64,000 bases of DNA from Veillonellaceae bacterium SB90 (GTDB taxonomy: Bacteria; Bacillota; Negativicutes; Selenomonadales; Selenomonadaceae), in contig CABJCJ010000001.1 in the NCBI GenBank assembly GCA_902364065.1, forward strand, positions 62,001 through 126,000, in the 5' to 3' direction. The notes under the pieces were generated by a model. That model was not told the origin of the DNA. It saw only the letters and a list, made by a program, of their open reading frames with translations, and made no database searches. This document shows positions 1 through 8,412 of the stretch, in pieces. Each line of letters opens with the position of its first letter. Position 1 is the stretch's first letter. The position numbers and the translations under genes are program-made.

Positions 1-837
1 GAAACCGTTTATTCCCTGCTCGACCTGCTGCCGTTTGCCTTTCTCGGCAGCGATTTCATGAAGAATGCCTTCCTGGCCATCGTGCTCGTGACGCCTCTTT
101 TCGGCCTGCTCAGCACGATGGTCGTGTCAAACCGCATGGCCTTCTTCTCCGATTCGCTTGGACACGGAGCCTTCACGGGCATTGCCATCGGCGTGCTCCT
201 GGGCTCCGTATCGCCGCTTTTGTCGCTCGTCATCTTCTCCGTACTCTTCGCGCTCTTCATCACCTGGATCAAGAACAAGAGCACGGCCTCGACCGATACG
301 ATCATCGGCGTGTTCTCGTCGACGGCCATCGCACTGGGCCTCATGATCATGAGCCATGGCGGCGGCTTCAACAAATTCTCCTCGTATCTCATCGGCGACA
401 TCCTGAGCATCTCGCCTGACGATCTTATGGCGCTGGCCGTGGTCTTCATGCTCGTCGTGGCTGCATGGTGTCTGATCTTCAACCGTTTGCTGATCCTTTC
501 CATCAATCCGTCGTTTGCGCGGAGCCGCGGCATCCATTCGCTGCTGGTGGAGAGCCTGTTCGCCTCGCTGCTGGCCATCGTGGTGTCCATCAGCATCCAG
601 TGGGTCGGCATTCTCATCATCAACGCCTTGCTGGTCCTGCCGGCTGCGGCGGCGCGCAACGTCACGAACAATGTGAAGCAGTACCACGTCGTTTCCGTCC
701 TCGTCGCGATGTTCTCGGGCTTTGCGGGCCTCGTCATCGCCTATTACTGCAACATGGCTGCCGGTGCGACCATCGTCGTCATCGCCGCCATCCTGTTCTT
801 CATCACCCTGTTCCTCAAGCCGTTCTTTGCACGCTGA
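1..837 (+). CDS. Metal (Zn/Mn) ABC transporter permease, 5' end cut by window
   Basis: Membrane permease of the ABC-3 family (ZnuB/TroC/MntB type), which moves zinc, manganese or iron across the inner membrane with an ATPase and a binding protein. The reading frame is open from base 1, and residues before the first Met (TVYSLLDLLPFAFLGSDFM) already match the usual start of the family, so the true start lies outside. About eight hydrophobic segments follow, with the family signature FFSDSLGHGAFTGIAIG near residues 50-66. It ends at a strong terminator, so it is probably the last gene of its operon. The metal cannot be told from the permease alone. A binding lipoprotein of the same kind lies far away at 40247, with no evidence that the two work together. 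Confidence 0.9.
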   Translation, partial: ETVYSLLDLLPFAFLGSDFMKNAFLAIVLVTPLFGLLSTMVVSNRMAFFSDSLGHGAFTGIAIGVLLGSVSPLLSLVIFSVLFALFITWIKNKSTASTDTIIGVFSSTAIALGLMIMSHGGGFNKFSSYLIGDILSISPDDLMALAVVFMLVVAAWCLIFNRLLILSINPSFARSRGIHSLLVESLFASLLAIVVSISIQWVGILIINALLVLPAAAARNVTNNVKQYHVVSVLVAMFSGFAGLVIAYYCNMAAGATIVVIAAILFFITLFLKPFFAR

Positions 838-866
838 ACGGACTGGGCAGAAATATCGCCTGGCTG

Positions 867-897
867 GCCGGACAAGATTTCTCTTGTCCGGCTTTTC
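867..897 (+). terminator. Rho-independent terminator after the ABC permease
   Basis: Perfect 11-bp stem (GCCGGACAAGA / TCTTGTCCGGC) with a 4-base loop, followed by TTTT. It lies 30 bases after the permease stop. Confidence 0.85.
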
Positions 898-993
898 CGA
901 TTTCCAGGGTGATTTTACCAGTTGTTCAAGGGTGGCAGAAAAGGATTTCGCCTTGTTTTCGCGAATACTCCCTATATAAGGAGGGTGATTGAT

Positions 994-1416
994 ATGGAAT
1001 ACAAGAAACTCGATGAAACGCGCTGGCTGCTGCGCCTCGATCCCGATGATGAAATCATCGCTTCGCTGGGGAAGCTGGCAGCGGAAGAAGGCATCCGTCT
1101 CGCGATGGTGCAGGGCCTTGGTGCGGTCAAGAAAGTCGTCATGGGTGTTTACAATGTGCCGAAGCAGGCATACAAGGCCAATACGCTCACGGGAGCCTAC
1201 GAGATGCTCTCGCTTACGGGTACGCTTGACACGATGCAGGGCAAGCCTTACAGCCATCTGCACATCGCGGTTGGGGATGAGGAAGGCTATGCGCACGGCG
1301 GCCACCTCAATGAAGCCGTCATCAGCGCGACGGCTGAAATCATTGTGACGGTTCTGCCGGGTGAGATCGACCGGGTGCGCAGTGAGCAGACGGGCCTCAA
1401 CATCTGGAAATTCTGA
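994..1416 (+). CDS. PPC/DUF296 domain protein
   Basis: A 140-residue protein that is a single PPC (DUF296) domain, a fold found alone in bacteria and fused to AT-hook DNA-binding proteins in plants. The conserved core is visible as YSHLHIAVGDEEG followed by YAHGGHL, whose histidines form a likely metal site. The ATG at 994 was chosen because AAGGAGGGTG sits just upstream; the frame is open further 5' but without a ribosome site. The bacterial role is poorly defined (DNA binding or a small enzyme). It follows the permease terminator, so it has its own promoter that I could not place, and it is followed closely by the DUF2971 gene. Confidence 0.8.
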   Translation: MEYKKLDETRWLLRLDPDDEIIASLGKLAAEEGIRLAMVQGLGAVKKVVMGVYNVPKQAYKANTLTGAYEMLSLTGTLDTMQGKPYSHLHIAVGDEEGYAHGGHLNEAVISATAEIIVTVLPGEIDRVRSEQTGLNIWKF

Positions 1417-1427
1417 GGGAAGCGGGG

Positions 1428-2429
1428 ATGGTCATGACCCAGCAGAATCAGCCGGCTGCCGCCGGCCTTGAGAAGCGGTATGTGGAACTCGGGGAGTTCC
1501 TGGAGATCTTTCAGCCCATCTATGCCCGGCGGCTCAAGAAGACGCGGCTGGATACCATGCGCTTTGCCTACTATACGAGCGCCGGCACGGGAATCAATAT
1601 CCTCAAGGGGCATCAGCTCTGGATGCGGGCGGCAGCCTGCATGAATGACTATCGGGAAATCGATTACGGCATCCAGCTGCTCAACAAGACGATCTATGGC
1701 TCCGCTTACCGCCGCGAACGCATCCAGAAACTCGCGGCGCGTCTCGACTGGGGCGATAATGTGCTCGATTCCATGATGAGCGACCTCAACCGCAATGAGC
1801 AGCGCTACATCACGCATACGTATCTGGCCTGCGTGGCCGAGCAGCGCCCGCGCGAGAAGGGCAAGGGACGTCTCTCGATGTGGCGTGCCTATGGCAGGAA
1901 GACCGGCGTGGCTTTCGTGCTGAAGCCCAAGGCCATTTTTCGCCCGCTTGCTCCGCTGCCGCTGGTGCTGACACCCGTGGAATACCTGAGCCAGTCTCAG
2001 TTTACCGAAGGCTTTGACTGGATGCTCGACAATATCGAAGTACATCTCGATGCCCTGCAGCGCTATGAGCCGGCCAAGGTCCTCGAGTACTTCGTCAACA
2101 TGCTGATGATGTCGCTCTTTTCCATCAAGAATCCGGGCTTCGTGGAGGAACGCGAGTGGCGTTTTGTCTATCATGAGACGGCGAGCAGCCGCCTGCATCA
2201 CGATATCGTGGTCGTCGACGGCATCCCGCAGATCATCTACAAGCTGCCGTTCTGCGGCCCGGGAGATAAGGAGCCTGGCGTGCCGCTCGAGGAAGCTCTG
2301 GAAGAAATCATCATCGGCCCGAGCCAGTACGCCGATGTCATCCAGGCGGCCTTCGTGCGGATGCTCGAGGAGATCGGTATCAACAATGCCAGCGAACGCG
2401 TCAGCAAAAGCAACATCCCCCTGCGCTGA
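1428..2429 (+). CDS. DUF2971 family protein
   Basis: A 333-residue protein matching DUF2971: an N-terminal stretch with FAYYTSAGTGINILKGHQLW, then MNDYREIDYG, then a later SMWRAYGRKTGVAFVL block. The motifs are typical of this family, whose biochemical function is unknown; members are common in accessory regions and sometimes sit near defence genes. It starts 11 bases after the PPC gene and is probably co-transcribed with it. An alternative start is the ATG six bases further in (1434). No signal peptide or membrane segment is seen. Confidence 0.75.
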   Translation: MVMTQQNQPAAAGLEKRYVELGEFLEIFQPIYARRLKKTRLDTMRFAYYTSAGTGINILKGHQLWMRAAACMNDYREIDYGIQLLNKTIYGSAYRRERIQKLAARLDWGDNVLDSMMSDLNRNEQRYITHTYLACVAEQRPREKGKGRLSMWRAYGRKTGVAFVLKPKAIFRPLAPLPLVLTPVEYLSQSQFTEGFDWMLDNIEVHLDALQRYEPAKVLEYFVNMLMMSLFSIKNPGFVEEREWRFVYHETASSRLHHDIVVVDGIPQIIYKLPFCGPGDKEPGVPLEEALEEIIIGPSQYADVIQAAFVRMLEEIGINNASERVSKSNIPLR

Positions 2430-2442
2430 AGGCAGGGGGATG
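2414..2442. terminator. Hairpin between convergent genes
   Basis: An 11-bp perfect stem (CATCCCCCTGC / GCAGGGGGATG) overlapping the end of the DUF2971 gene and facing the 3' end of the minus-strand phosphoesterase. No clean U-tract follows on the plus strand; on the minus strand it is followed by TTGCTTTTG. It is probably a shared, weak terminator. Confidence 0.5.
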
Positions 2443-2454
2443 GAAGGTGCACGT

Positions 2455-3258
2455 TTATGTTGATGGTGCATCAGGCGGGATGCCCGGATGGCTCTGCCAG
2501 CACTGGAGCTTCCGTACGTCGATGCAGCTGACGCGCCCGTCCGGCAGGAAAGAACCCGTGTCGCAGTCGAGGATGTGATTCTTGAAGAGCAGCGGTGCGG
2601 TGTGTTCGGAGGAGAAGTACTGCACGGGTGTATGGCCGATGATGACGCGCGGCCTGCTAGCGTAGTCTTCGTAGAATTCCGTGCGCAGCCAGAGCATGTC
2701 GTCGACCTGCTCTTCATAAGACTGCTCGGGGTAAAAGCCGGCATGCGTGAAGATGAAGTCCGTGCCGGCGGCCGCGAGATGGTTGAGGGAGAGCAGGAAT
2801 TCGAGTACGGCGTGGTAGCGCCCGCAGTCCACTTCGTAAAGGCGGCGCAGCCCCCTGAAGGTGGGCTGCCCGCCGCTGCGAAGCCAGCCGTGTGAGAGAT
2901 CCATGGGCTCGCGGATGCTGTGATTCTGGAAATAGTGGAGCATCATGGCCTCATGGTTGCCGGTCAGCGCGATGATATGCGGGTGTTTCTCGATGAGCTC
3001 CATGACGAGCTGCAGGACCTCGGCACCGTGCGTGCCGCGGTCGATGTAGTCGCCGAGGAAGACGAGCAGATCGTCATCCTGATACTGTATCTGGGGCCAG
3101 AGCGAGAGCAGGCGGTGCCAGTTGCCATGGATGTCGCCGATGGCCAGCAGACGGCGGAACCGTTCTGGGGCTGGTATGAGGACGAGTCCGTCATCGTTTT
3201 GAATACGGCCGTCTTGTATGTGTTTCTGCTTTTGCCGGATTTCTTCTAAGATATTCAT
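2455..3258 (-). CDS. Metallophosphoesterase (calcineurin-like, PPP type)
   Basis: A 267-residue cytoplasmic metallophosphoesterase of the serine/threonine phosphatase (PrpA/ApaH-like) type. The metal-site motifs are in order: GDIHGN, GDYIDRG, GNHEA, then late histidines in THAGFYPEQ and IGHTPVQ. Substrates of such proteins include phosphoproteins and dinucleotide polyphosphates; the sequence does not decide. The ATG at 3258 is chosen because AATGAGG lies 11 bases before it, whereas the upstream TTG has only a 2-base gap. It is convergent with the DUF2971 gene. Confidence 0.88.
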   Translation of the reverse strand: MNILEEIRQKQKHIQDGRIQNDDGLVLIPAPERFRRLLAIGDIHGNWHRLLSLWPQIQYQDDDLLVFLGDYIDRGTHGAEVLQLVMELIEKHPHIIALTGNHEAMMLHYFQNHSIREPMDLSHGWLRSGGQPTFRGLRRLYEVDCGRYHAVLEFLLSLNHLAAAGTDFIFTHAGFYPEQSYEEQVDDMLWLRTEFYEDYASRPRVIIGHTPVQYFSSEHTAPLLFKNHILDCDTGSFLPDGRVSCIDVRKLQCWQSHPGIPPDAPST

Positions 3259-3267
3259 ATGCACCAA

Positions 3268-3592
3268 TACCTCATTCAGATCTTGTTATGTGTGCAATGA
3301 TACATGAGTTCAACTCATATTATAGCAAAAACTGGCAGAATCATCTATCAAAGCAGAGGAAAGGAACGAAAATACGGATATGTATTTTAAGCCAGAAAAA
3401 GCTCCGTGACCGCCGCGGCATCTTTTCAGGAAGATGCCGCAGAAGTCATGGAGCTGTCCGGGTAAAACTTGCGGCTGCGGCGATGACGAAATTCCTCGGC
3501 ATCAACTGCAGTGCGCTTTTGTGTGCGCTTGGTCAGAGTGGGGATGAAGGAGCCCTGCGCATCGAGGGACGCAGATACGGCCTTGCTTTTGC
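3268..3592. other. Intergenic stretch with one terminator
   Basis: About 325 bases without a convincing gene, between the start of the phosphoesterase and the end of the zinc-ribbon gene (both minus strand). It holds a long hairpin at 3395-3455. A plus-strand reading frame here (to about 3602) lacks a ribosome site and protein-like composition, and was not accepted. Confidence 0.6.
3395..3455 (-). terminator. Large two-part terminator hairpin (minus strand)
   Basis: The outer stem AGCTCCGTGAC / GTCATGGAGCT (11 bp, one G-T pair) encloses a 4x4 internal loop and a perfect 10-bp stem GCGGCATCTT / AAGATGCCGC with a 6-base loop. Read on the minus strand it ends in TTTTT, which fits termination of the zinc-ribbon gene about 140 bases upstream. 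Confidence 0.65.
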
Positions 3593-3817
3593 TCAGCCCT
3601 GATTCGGATTCCAGCTGCTGGCCCCCAATGGCTCAATCGGATGCGAGTCACTGAATGGAGCCCCGCAGTTTGGGCAGCCCTTTTCCTCACCGCAGCTGTC
3701 GCAGTAGAGCATGCCGCAATTGCTGCACTCATATAAGAGTTCCTTCTGTTCTTCCTTCTCCTGTGCGCCGCAGTAGCTGCAGTCATCCTGCAGAACAAAT
3801 GCATTCTTGTCAGCCAT
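3593..3817 (-). CDS. Small zinc-ribbon protein
   Basis: A 74-residue protein with three CxxC pairs (CSYC, CSNC, CDSC) and a fourth CPNC, enough for two treble-clef/zinc-ribbon sites. No family name is recognised. The start at 3817 has AGAAAGGA 11 bases upstream. The C-terminus (DSHPIEPLGASSWNPNQG) is polar and probably unstructured. Such proteins may bind nucleic acid or other proteins, but nothing here assigns a role. It appears to be a single-gene unit ending in the hairpin at 3395-3455. Confidence 0.65.
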   Translation of the reverse strand: MADKNAFVLQDDCSYCGAQEKEEQKELLYECSNCGMLYCDSCGEEKGCPNCGAPFSDSHPIEPLGASSWNPNQG

Positions 3818-3994
3818 GGTAATCACGTTCCTTTCTCTTGCTAGGGCTGTTCCTGTTTCTTTTTATCATTCATCTGTTGCCCAGGATTCTGGGAACGTTT
3901 GCCCTTTACAAGTATCAGTATACGGATTTGATGCTGCTGTTTCTGTAACGTTGGATACACAATCAGATTTCCTGAGACAAAACGGAGTGAATGC

Positions 3995-4023
3995 TTGAAA
4001 AAAACACATATTTAGAGGATAAT
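3995..4023 (+). promoter_or_regulatory. Sigma-A-type promoter for the GNAT operon
   Basis: TTGAAA, a 17-base spacer, then GATAAT; transcription would start near 4030, about 40 bases before the acetyltransferase ATG. The rest of 3818-4069 shows no gene. Confidence 0.65.
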
Positions 4024-4069
4024 ATTTTACAGCAGTTTAGGGTTCTTTCAGGATAAGGATTGTGATACG

Positions 4070-4669
4070 ATGGGAAACGAGATTGAGATCCGGGTCGCGA
4101 CACCGGATGATGCCGATGCCTTGCTGGCCGTTTATGCGCCGTACGTCACGGATACGGCCATCAGCTTTGAGTGTGAGGTGCCGACGGTTGAGGAATTCCG
4201 GCGCCGGATTGCCCGTACGCTTGAGCGTTATCCGTATCTCGTCGCCCTGCAGGACGGAAAGATTGCCGGCTATGCCTATGCCGGTCCGTTCGTCGGGCGC
4301 GCGGCTTATGACTGGTCGGTTGAGACATCCATCTATGTGGCGCGCCATGCCCGCCGTTCAGGCCTAGGACGCGCCCTCTACACGGCGCTTGAGAACATCC
4401 TGCGCGAGATGGGGGTCCTCAATCTCAATGCCTGCATCGGCTATCCGAAAAAGGAAGATGAATATCTGACGACGAACAGCGTCGATTACCATCGTCATCT
4501 CGGCTATGCCTGGGTGGGCCGTTTCCACGACAGCGGCTGCAAGTTCGGCCGCTGGTACGACATGGTCTGGATGGAGAAAATCATCGGCAATCATCCCGAT
4601 AATCCGGAACCGATTCGCCCGTTCCCGGAAGTGCGCGCCATCATCCGCGAATGTTATGGCATCGCGTGA
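4070..4669 (+). CDS. GNAT N-acetyltransferase, phosphinothricin-acetyltransferase type
   Basis: A 199-residue GNAT-fold enzyme transferring acetyl from acetyl-CoA. It resembles the PAT/YwnH group: IRVATPDDADALLAVYAPYV at the N-terminus, FECEVPTVEEF, then the acetyl-CoA binding motif RRSGLGRALY (motif A) and NSVDYHRHLGYAWVGRFHDSG. This group acts on phosphinothricin, methionine sulfoximine or other small amines; the natural substrate here is unknown. Promoter at 3995-4023. Two cysteine-peptidase-fold genes follow on the same strand. Confidence 0.88.
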   Translation: MGNEIEIRVATPDDADALLAVYAPYVTDTAISFECEVPTVEEFRRRIARTLERYPYLVALQDGKIAGYAYAGPFVGRAAYDWSVETSIYVARHARRSGLGRALYTALENILREMGVLNLNACIGYPKKEDEYLTTNSVDYHRHLGYAWVGRFHDSGCKFGRWYDMVWMEKIIGNHPDNPEPIRPFPEVRAIIRECYGIA

Positions 4670-4717
4670 AGCCTGCGCGTATGAAGTCAGGGACATGGAA
4701 CAAGGAGTGTTGATAAT

Positions 4718-6043
4718 ATGAGGATAAGAGCGGGAAAAGTCCTGCTGGCTGTTTTTCTGCTGGCGTTTTGCTGGCAGCTATCTTCGGCGGATGCTTCGCC
4801 GGAAATCTCGGATGAGCGGGCGACACCTGCCTACTGGGTAAGCCGTCATCCGGAAGGAGAGCGCGTCCTGCTCGATGCGGCCGGGGTCAAGAACGTCAAT
4901 GCCGTGCTCCGCCAGCACAATGAGATGCTCGTTGATCTTGCCGCCATGCCGGAGACCATCACCGGCAATGAAATCGAGCGGCGCATCGAGGCCGTACAGG
5001 CTCTTGGTGATTTTGACACGGCCAGCGTGCCTGGTCTCTACAAGAATGGTGCGGCACTCACGGCTTACAGCTATGGATTTGCGCGCAAGAACTGCAATCT
5101 TGCCTCCCTGCCGCAGGAGGAGCATCTGCGCTACGGCATCGTGACCGAGCGCGCCAACCTGCGCTTGCTACCGGAAGCCGCCGGCTGGTTTGAGTCGGCC
5201 GGTGACACGCATTACGACATGCTGCAGGCTACGGCACTCGACCCGGCGGAGCCTGTCGCCATCCTGGCGGACAGTTACGACGGCAAGTTCTTCTTTGTCG
5301 CCTCGCGCTATTACGACGGCTGGCTGGCGAAATCTTCACTTGGACTCACGGACCGCGATACTTGGCTCGGCTATGTCCAGCCGGCTGACTTTGCCGTGGT
5401 GACGGCGAACAAGAAGCAGATTGCAGCGCCGGGCGGCCGCAGTCTGCTCTTTCAGATGGGCGCGAAGATTCCCGTCAGGAGTGCAGAAAGCGGCCGCCTG
5501 CAGCTGCGCCTGCCCGGCGCAGAGGCGGGGAAATTACGCGAAGAGCTTGTTACGCTGCCGGCGGACGATACCCTGCATCATGGGTTCCTGCCCTGCACGG
5601 AGAACAATTTCATCCGTCAGGGGTTCCGCTTCCTCGGCGATGTCTACGGCTGGGGCGGCCTCGATGACAGCGTCGACTGTTCGGCTTTCGTGGCCGATGT
5701 TTACCGCAGCATGGGCGTGGAGATTCCGCGCGATGCCGATCAGCAGGCCAAATCCATGCCGGATGTCACGAATCTTTCCGGCATGAGCGAAGAAGAACGC
5801 CTCGCGGCGCTCTCCCGCTGCAGGCCCGGCACGCTGCTGGCGAACAACACGCACGTCATGATGTATCTCGGCGAGGATGCGGACGGCACGCCAATCGTCC
5901 TGCAGTCCATGAGCAGCTGGTTCAGCTTCGGCAGCGATTACGGCAAGCATTATCTGCGCAAGGTCATCGCGTCGACGACGACGTTCCTGAATGCCAGCGG
6001 CAATCCGTACATCGACGGTGTGCATTATCTCGGGTCCCTGTGA
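4718..6043 (+). CDS. Exported SH3-domain NlpC/P60 (C40) peptidase
   Basis: A 441-residue predicted cell-wall hydrolase. Residues 1-26 form a signal peptide ending near SSADA. Residues 30-130 are an N-terminal helical region, followed by bacterial SH3-type segments (about 135-290) and an NlpC/P60 domain (about 290-441). The catalytic Cys321 is in VDCSAF after YGWGG, and His379 is in NNTHVMMY; a third polar residue is less certain. Enzymes of this layout cut D-gamma-glutamyl-meso-diaminopimelate bonds in peptidoglycan peptides, here in the periplasm. A papain-fold gene begins 30 bases downstream, so the two are probably co-expressed. Confidence 0.88.
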   Translation: MRIRAGKVLLAVFLLAFCWQLSSADASPEISDERATPAYWVSRHPEGERVLLDAAGVKNVNAVLRQHNEMLVDLAAMPETITGNEIERRIEAVQALGDFDTASVPGLYKNGAALTAYSYGFARKNCNLASLPQEEHLRYGIVTERANLRLLPEAAGWFESAGDTHYDMLQATALDPAEPVAILADSYDGKFFFVASRYYDGWLAKSSLGLTDRDTWLGYVQPADFAVVTANKKQIAAPGGRSLLFQMGAKIPVRSAESGRLQLRLPGAEAGKLREELVTLPADDTLHHGFLPCTENNFIRQGFRFLGDVYGWGGLDDSVDCSAFVADVYRSMGVEIPRDADQQAKSMPDVTNLSGMSEEERLAALSRCRPGTLLANNTHVMMYLGEDADGTPIVLQSMSSWFSFGSDYGKHYLRKVIASTTTFLNASGNPYIDGVHYLGSL

Positions 6044-6073
6044 CCTGTCAAAAGATGGGAGTAACGAAAGTTC

Positions 6074-6703
6074 ATGAAAAGTCCTTTGCGCTATCAGTTT
6101 TCGGAGTATGACTGCGGTCCGACGACGATGCTCAATGCAGTCAGCTACCTGTTCGAGCGCGAAGAGATTCCGCCCGAGATCATCCGCAATGTCATGCTCT
6201 ACAGCCTCGACTGCTACAGCAATAAGGGGGAACCGGGCCGCGCCGGCACGAGCCGCATGGCGATGATGTTCCTCTCGAACTGGCTGGACGGGTTCGGCAG
6301 GGCGACGAACCTGCCGCTCTCGAGTCAATATCTTTCGGGCAAGGCCGTGTACATCGGACAGGAGAGCCTCGTCAACGACGCCCTGCACCGCGGCGGCGCC
6401 GTCGTCGTGCGCCTTTTTTACGAAGTGGAGCATTACGCTTTGCTGACCGGCGTACAGGCTGACGGCATCCGCATGTTCGACCCTTGGTATGTGCCGGAGG
6501 AAAGCAGGGAGTTTGACGGTACGGGCATTCGTCTGACGCTGGCTGCTCCGAAATCCTACAACCGCATCGTGCCGTTTTCCTGCTTCAACCGCGAGAGCAA
6601 TGAGCCCTACGCCCTGGGCCCCGTGGACGACCGCGAGGCTGTGCTGCTCTTCAACAAGCGCACGGAAAAGACGGCTCAGGATACCATCGAGTATTTTATC
6701 TGA
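6074..6703 (+). CDS. C39-like cysteine peptidase family protein
   Basis: A 209-residue protein with a C39-like papain fold. Cys14 lies in EYDCGPTT, His120 in EVEHYALLTG and Asp136 in MFDPW, so a Cys-His-Asp triad can be read directly. No signal peptide or membrane segment is present, unlike ABC-linked C39 domains that process bacteriocins. No peptide precursor with a double-glycine leader was found nearby. It may process or hydrolyse a peptide linked to the wall enzyme encoded upstream; that is inference from the 30-base spacing. Confidence 0.75.
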   Translation: MKSPLRYQFSEYDCGPTTMLNAVSYLFEREEIPPEIIRNVMLYSLDCYSNKGEPGRAGTSRMAMMFLSNWLDGFGRATNLPLSSQYLSGKAVYIGQESLVNDALHRGGAVVVRLFYEVEHYALLTGVQADGIRMFDPWYVPEESREFDGTGIRLTLAAPKSYNRIVPFSCFNRESNEPYALGPVDDREAVLLFNKRTEKTAQDTIEYFI

Positions 6704-6724
6704 CTTGTTTTTTGCCGTTTCTCC

Positions 6725-6753
6725 TTTACAAGGATGCGAAAATACGGTATAAT
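6725..6753 (+). promoter_or_regulatory. Promoter of tRNA-Pro
   Basis: TTTACA, 17 bases, TATAAT, placed 12 bases before the mature 5' end of the tRNA. Confidence 0.85.
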
Positions 6754-6765
6754 ATAATACGTTGT

Positions 6766-6842
6766 CGGGATATGGCGCAGTTTGGTAGCGCGCTTCCTTG
6801 GGGTGGAAGAGGTCGGGAGTTCAAATCTCCCTATTCCGACCA
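6766..6842 (+). tRNA. tRNA-Pro (GGG)
   Basis: A 77-nt cloverleaf. The acceptor stem pairs CGGGATA with TATTCCG (one G-T), the anticodon arm is CTTCC-TTGGGGT-GGAAG giving GGG, the T-arm is GGGAG-TTCAAAT-CTCCC, the discriminator is A, and CCA is encoded. Confidence 0.95.
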
Positions 6843-6854
6843 TTTAGCAAAATG

Positions 6855-6885
6855 AGTCCTCTATGTGATGTAGAGGGCTTTTTTA
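6855..6885 (+). terminator. Terminator of tRNA-Pro
   Basis: 9-bp stem AGTCCTCTA / TAGAGGGCT (one wobble) with a 7-base loop, followed by TTTTT. Confidence 0.8.
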
Positions 6886-6956
6886 TTGTTTCGTGATAAG
6901 ACAATATATGATATGCTATAGGCAGGTAATCTTTACTTTGAACGGAGGGGGCTGTG

Positions 6957-8219
6957 ATGCTGAAGAGAATGTCAGAATACTCTTATTACGCTGGCGCTTG
7001 CCTGCGGTTGTATCCAAGCCATCGTCAAAAGCGGCTGATCAAGAAGAACGCAGATGCTGCTCGTTTTGTATACAATGAAATGGTGGCCTGCAGTAAGGAA
7101 ATATCATCATTTGGCTCTTTAAATATTTACATCAAAGGAATCAGTGAACGCATTGCCTGCCTGCAGGAGAGAATGAAGTCCGTTACAGCGTTGAAGGCCC
7201 ATTTTTTGTGGATGGACGATCCGGAGCTTGATGCTAATATGATTGCCAATGCCAAGAAAAATTATGCTCATGCCTGGCATTGTTACCGACAGGGAGAAAC
7301 GACATCCCCTCCGGCTTTTCGACGCAGGACGTATGGACAGACGTATCAAACAAATCCGCATTATCATCCCAAAAGAGTGTTACGGGCTGAATTGACAAAC
7401 GGCAGTGCTGGCTTTCGTGATAAGCATCATGTTTATATACCGAAATTGGGATTGATGCGCTGCAAGGGATCACGCAAATGGATGGATAAGCTTTTTGATA
7501 TGAAAACGGTGCGTATCGGAACGATGACGATTCGCAGGGATGCCTGTGGCGATTATTTTTTGTCCATGCAGTTGGCATCAGATCAGCCATTTTTTGATGT
7601 TTTGTTCCATAAGGAGGACAGTCTGGGCATTGATTTGAATCTTTGCAACTTTTATACGGACTCCAATGGCGAGACGGTTGAAATGCCCGTACGGCAACAC
7701 TTGCTTGAGCGCTTGAAACGAGCGCGTCGTATTCTTTCGAGAAAAGCTGTGTCTTGTCGCAGGAAAAAAATCATGTTGAAAAATGGGAGAAATTATCAAA
7801 AACAGCGTCAGAGAGTGGCGCGTCTGTAACGACAGATCAAACGGCAGAGAATGGATTTCTTGCATATTCAGTCTTGGCATCTCATCAAGAACCACGGTGT
7901 GATTGTCGCTGAAAAACTTGATGTTCGTCATCTGCTTCATGTAAGTCGCAGCAGGCGGGTAATCCAACAGGCAGGATGGCAGTCATTCTTAAAGTTATTG
8001 GCCATGAAAGCAGATAACTACGGACGGATTTTTTTACAGGTTGAACCTGCTTATACGACACAGAGATGTTCTTCGTGCGGTCATATACTGCCTTTGAGAA
8101 AGCGGTTGAAACTTTCGCAGCGCATCTGGACGTGCCCGGTTTGTCATGTAAGCCACCAGCGTGACCATAATGCAGCACAAAATATCCTGCAGCGTGGCCA
8201 GATGCTGTTCCGTGTATAA
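6957..8219 (+). pseudogene. tnpB: TnpB (IS200/IS605-type OrfB) interrupted by one in-frame stop
   Basis: TnpB is the RNA-guided nuclease of IS200/IS605 elements. The gene starts at ATG 6957 after GGAGGGGG and would encode 420 residues, but codon 291 is TAA (7827-7829); the same frame then continues unbroken to 8219. All three RuvC acidic residues are present: Asp226 in LGIDLN, Glu319 in VAEKLD and Asp403 in RDHNAAQNI. The zinc finger CSSCG...CPVC is also intact. The stop falls in the bridge region (VARL-stop-RQIKRQRMDF) where relatives carry an aromatic or histidine residue, so a single base change from TAC is plausible. No tnpA is present. The region is distinctly AT-richer than its neighbours, a sign of transfer. 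Confidence 0.88.
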
Positions 8220-8412
8220 AATACTTGTCCGTTTGGCGGCTTGCGGACGATAAAGGGCTGGTCAATTGGTTTACTGCTGCATTTTCACGATGAAGCAGGC
8301 AAATTCTACCCAGTCAAACTCCAGCAGCATGCTTCCTGGAGGCCTATATGGCAGCCGACATCACGTCGTTCCGACTTTTTTAGAGAAACGATGGATTTCT
8401 AAACGAGTAAAG
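8220..8412 (+). other. Unassigned AT-rich tail after tnpB, possible element right end
   Basis: About 190 bases between the tnpB stop and a strong terminator. They contain a small hairpin (GTCCG ... CGGAC near 8229-8250). One frame stays open for about 60 codons to 8401 but shows no start signal or recognised family. In IS605-type elements the right end plus the 3' end of tnpB forms the guide (omega) RNA, so that RNA could lie here. I cannot define the element boundary. Confidence 0.35.

Noticed and set aside
3288..3602. Plus-strand frame of about 100 codons
   Set aside because: It runs through a terminator hairpin and the end of the zinc-ribbon gene, has no ribosome site, and its composition is not protein-like.
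3807..3998. Plus-strand 63-codon frame before the acetyltransferase
   Set aside because: Lies in the promoter region with no start signal and no recognised motif.
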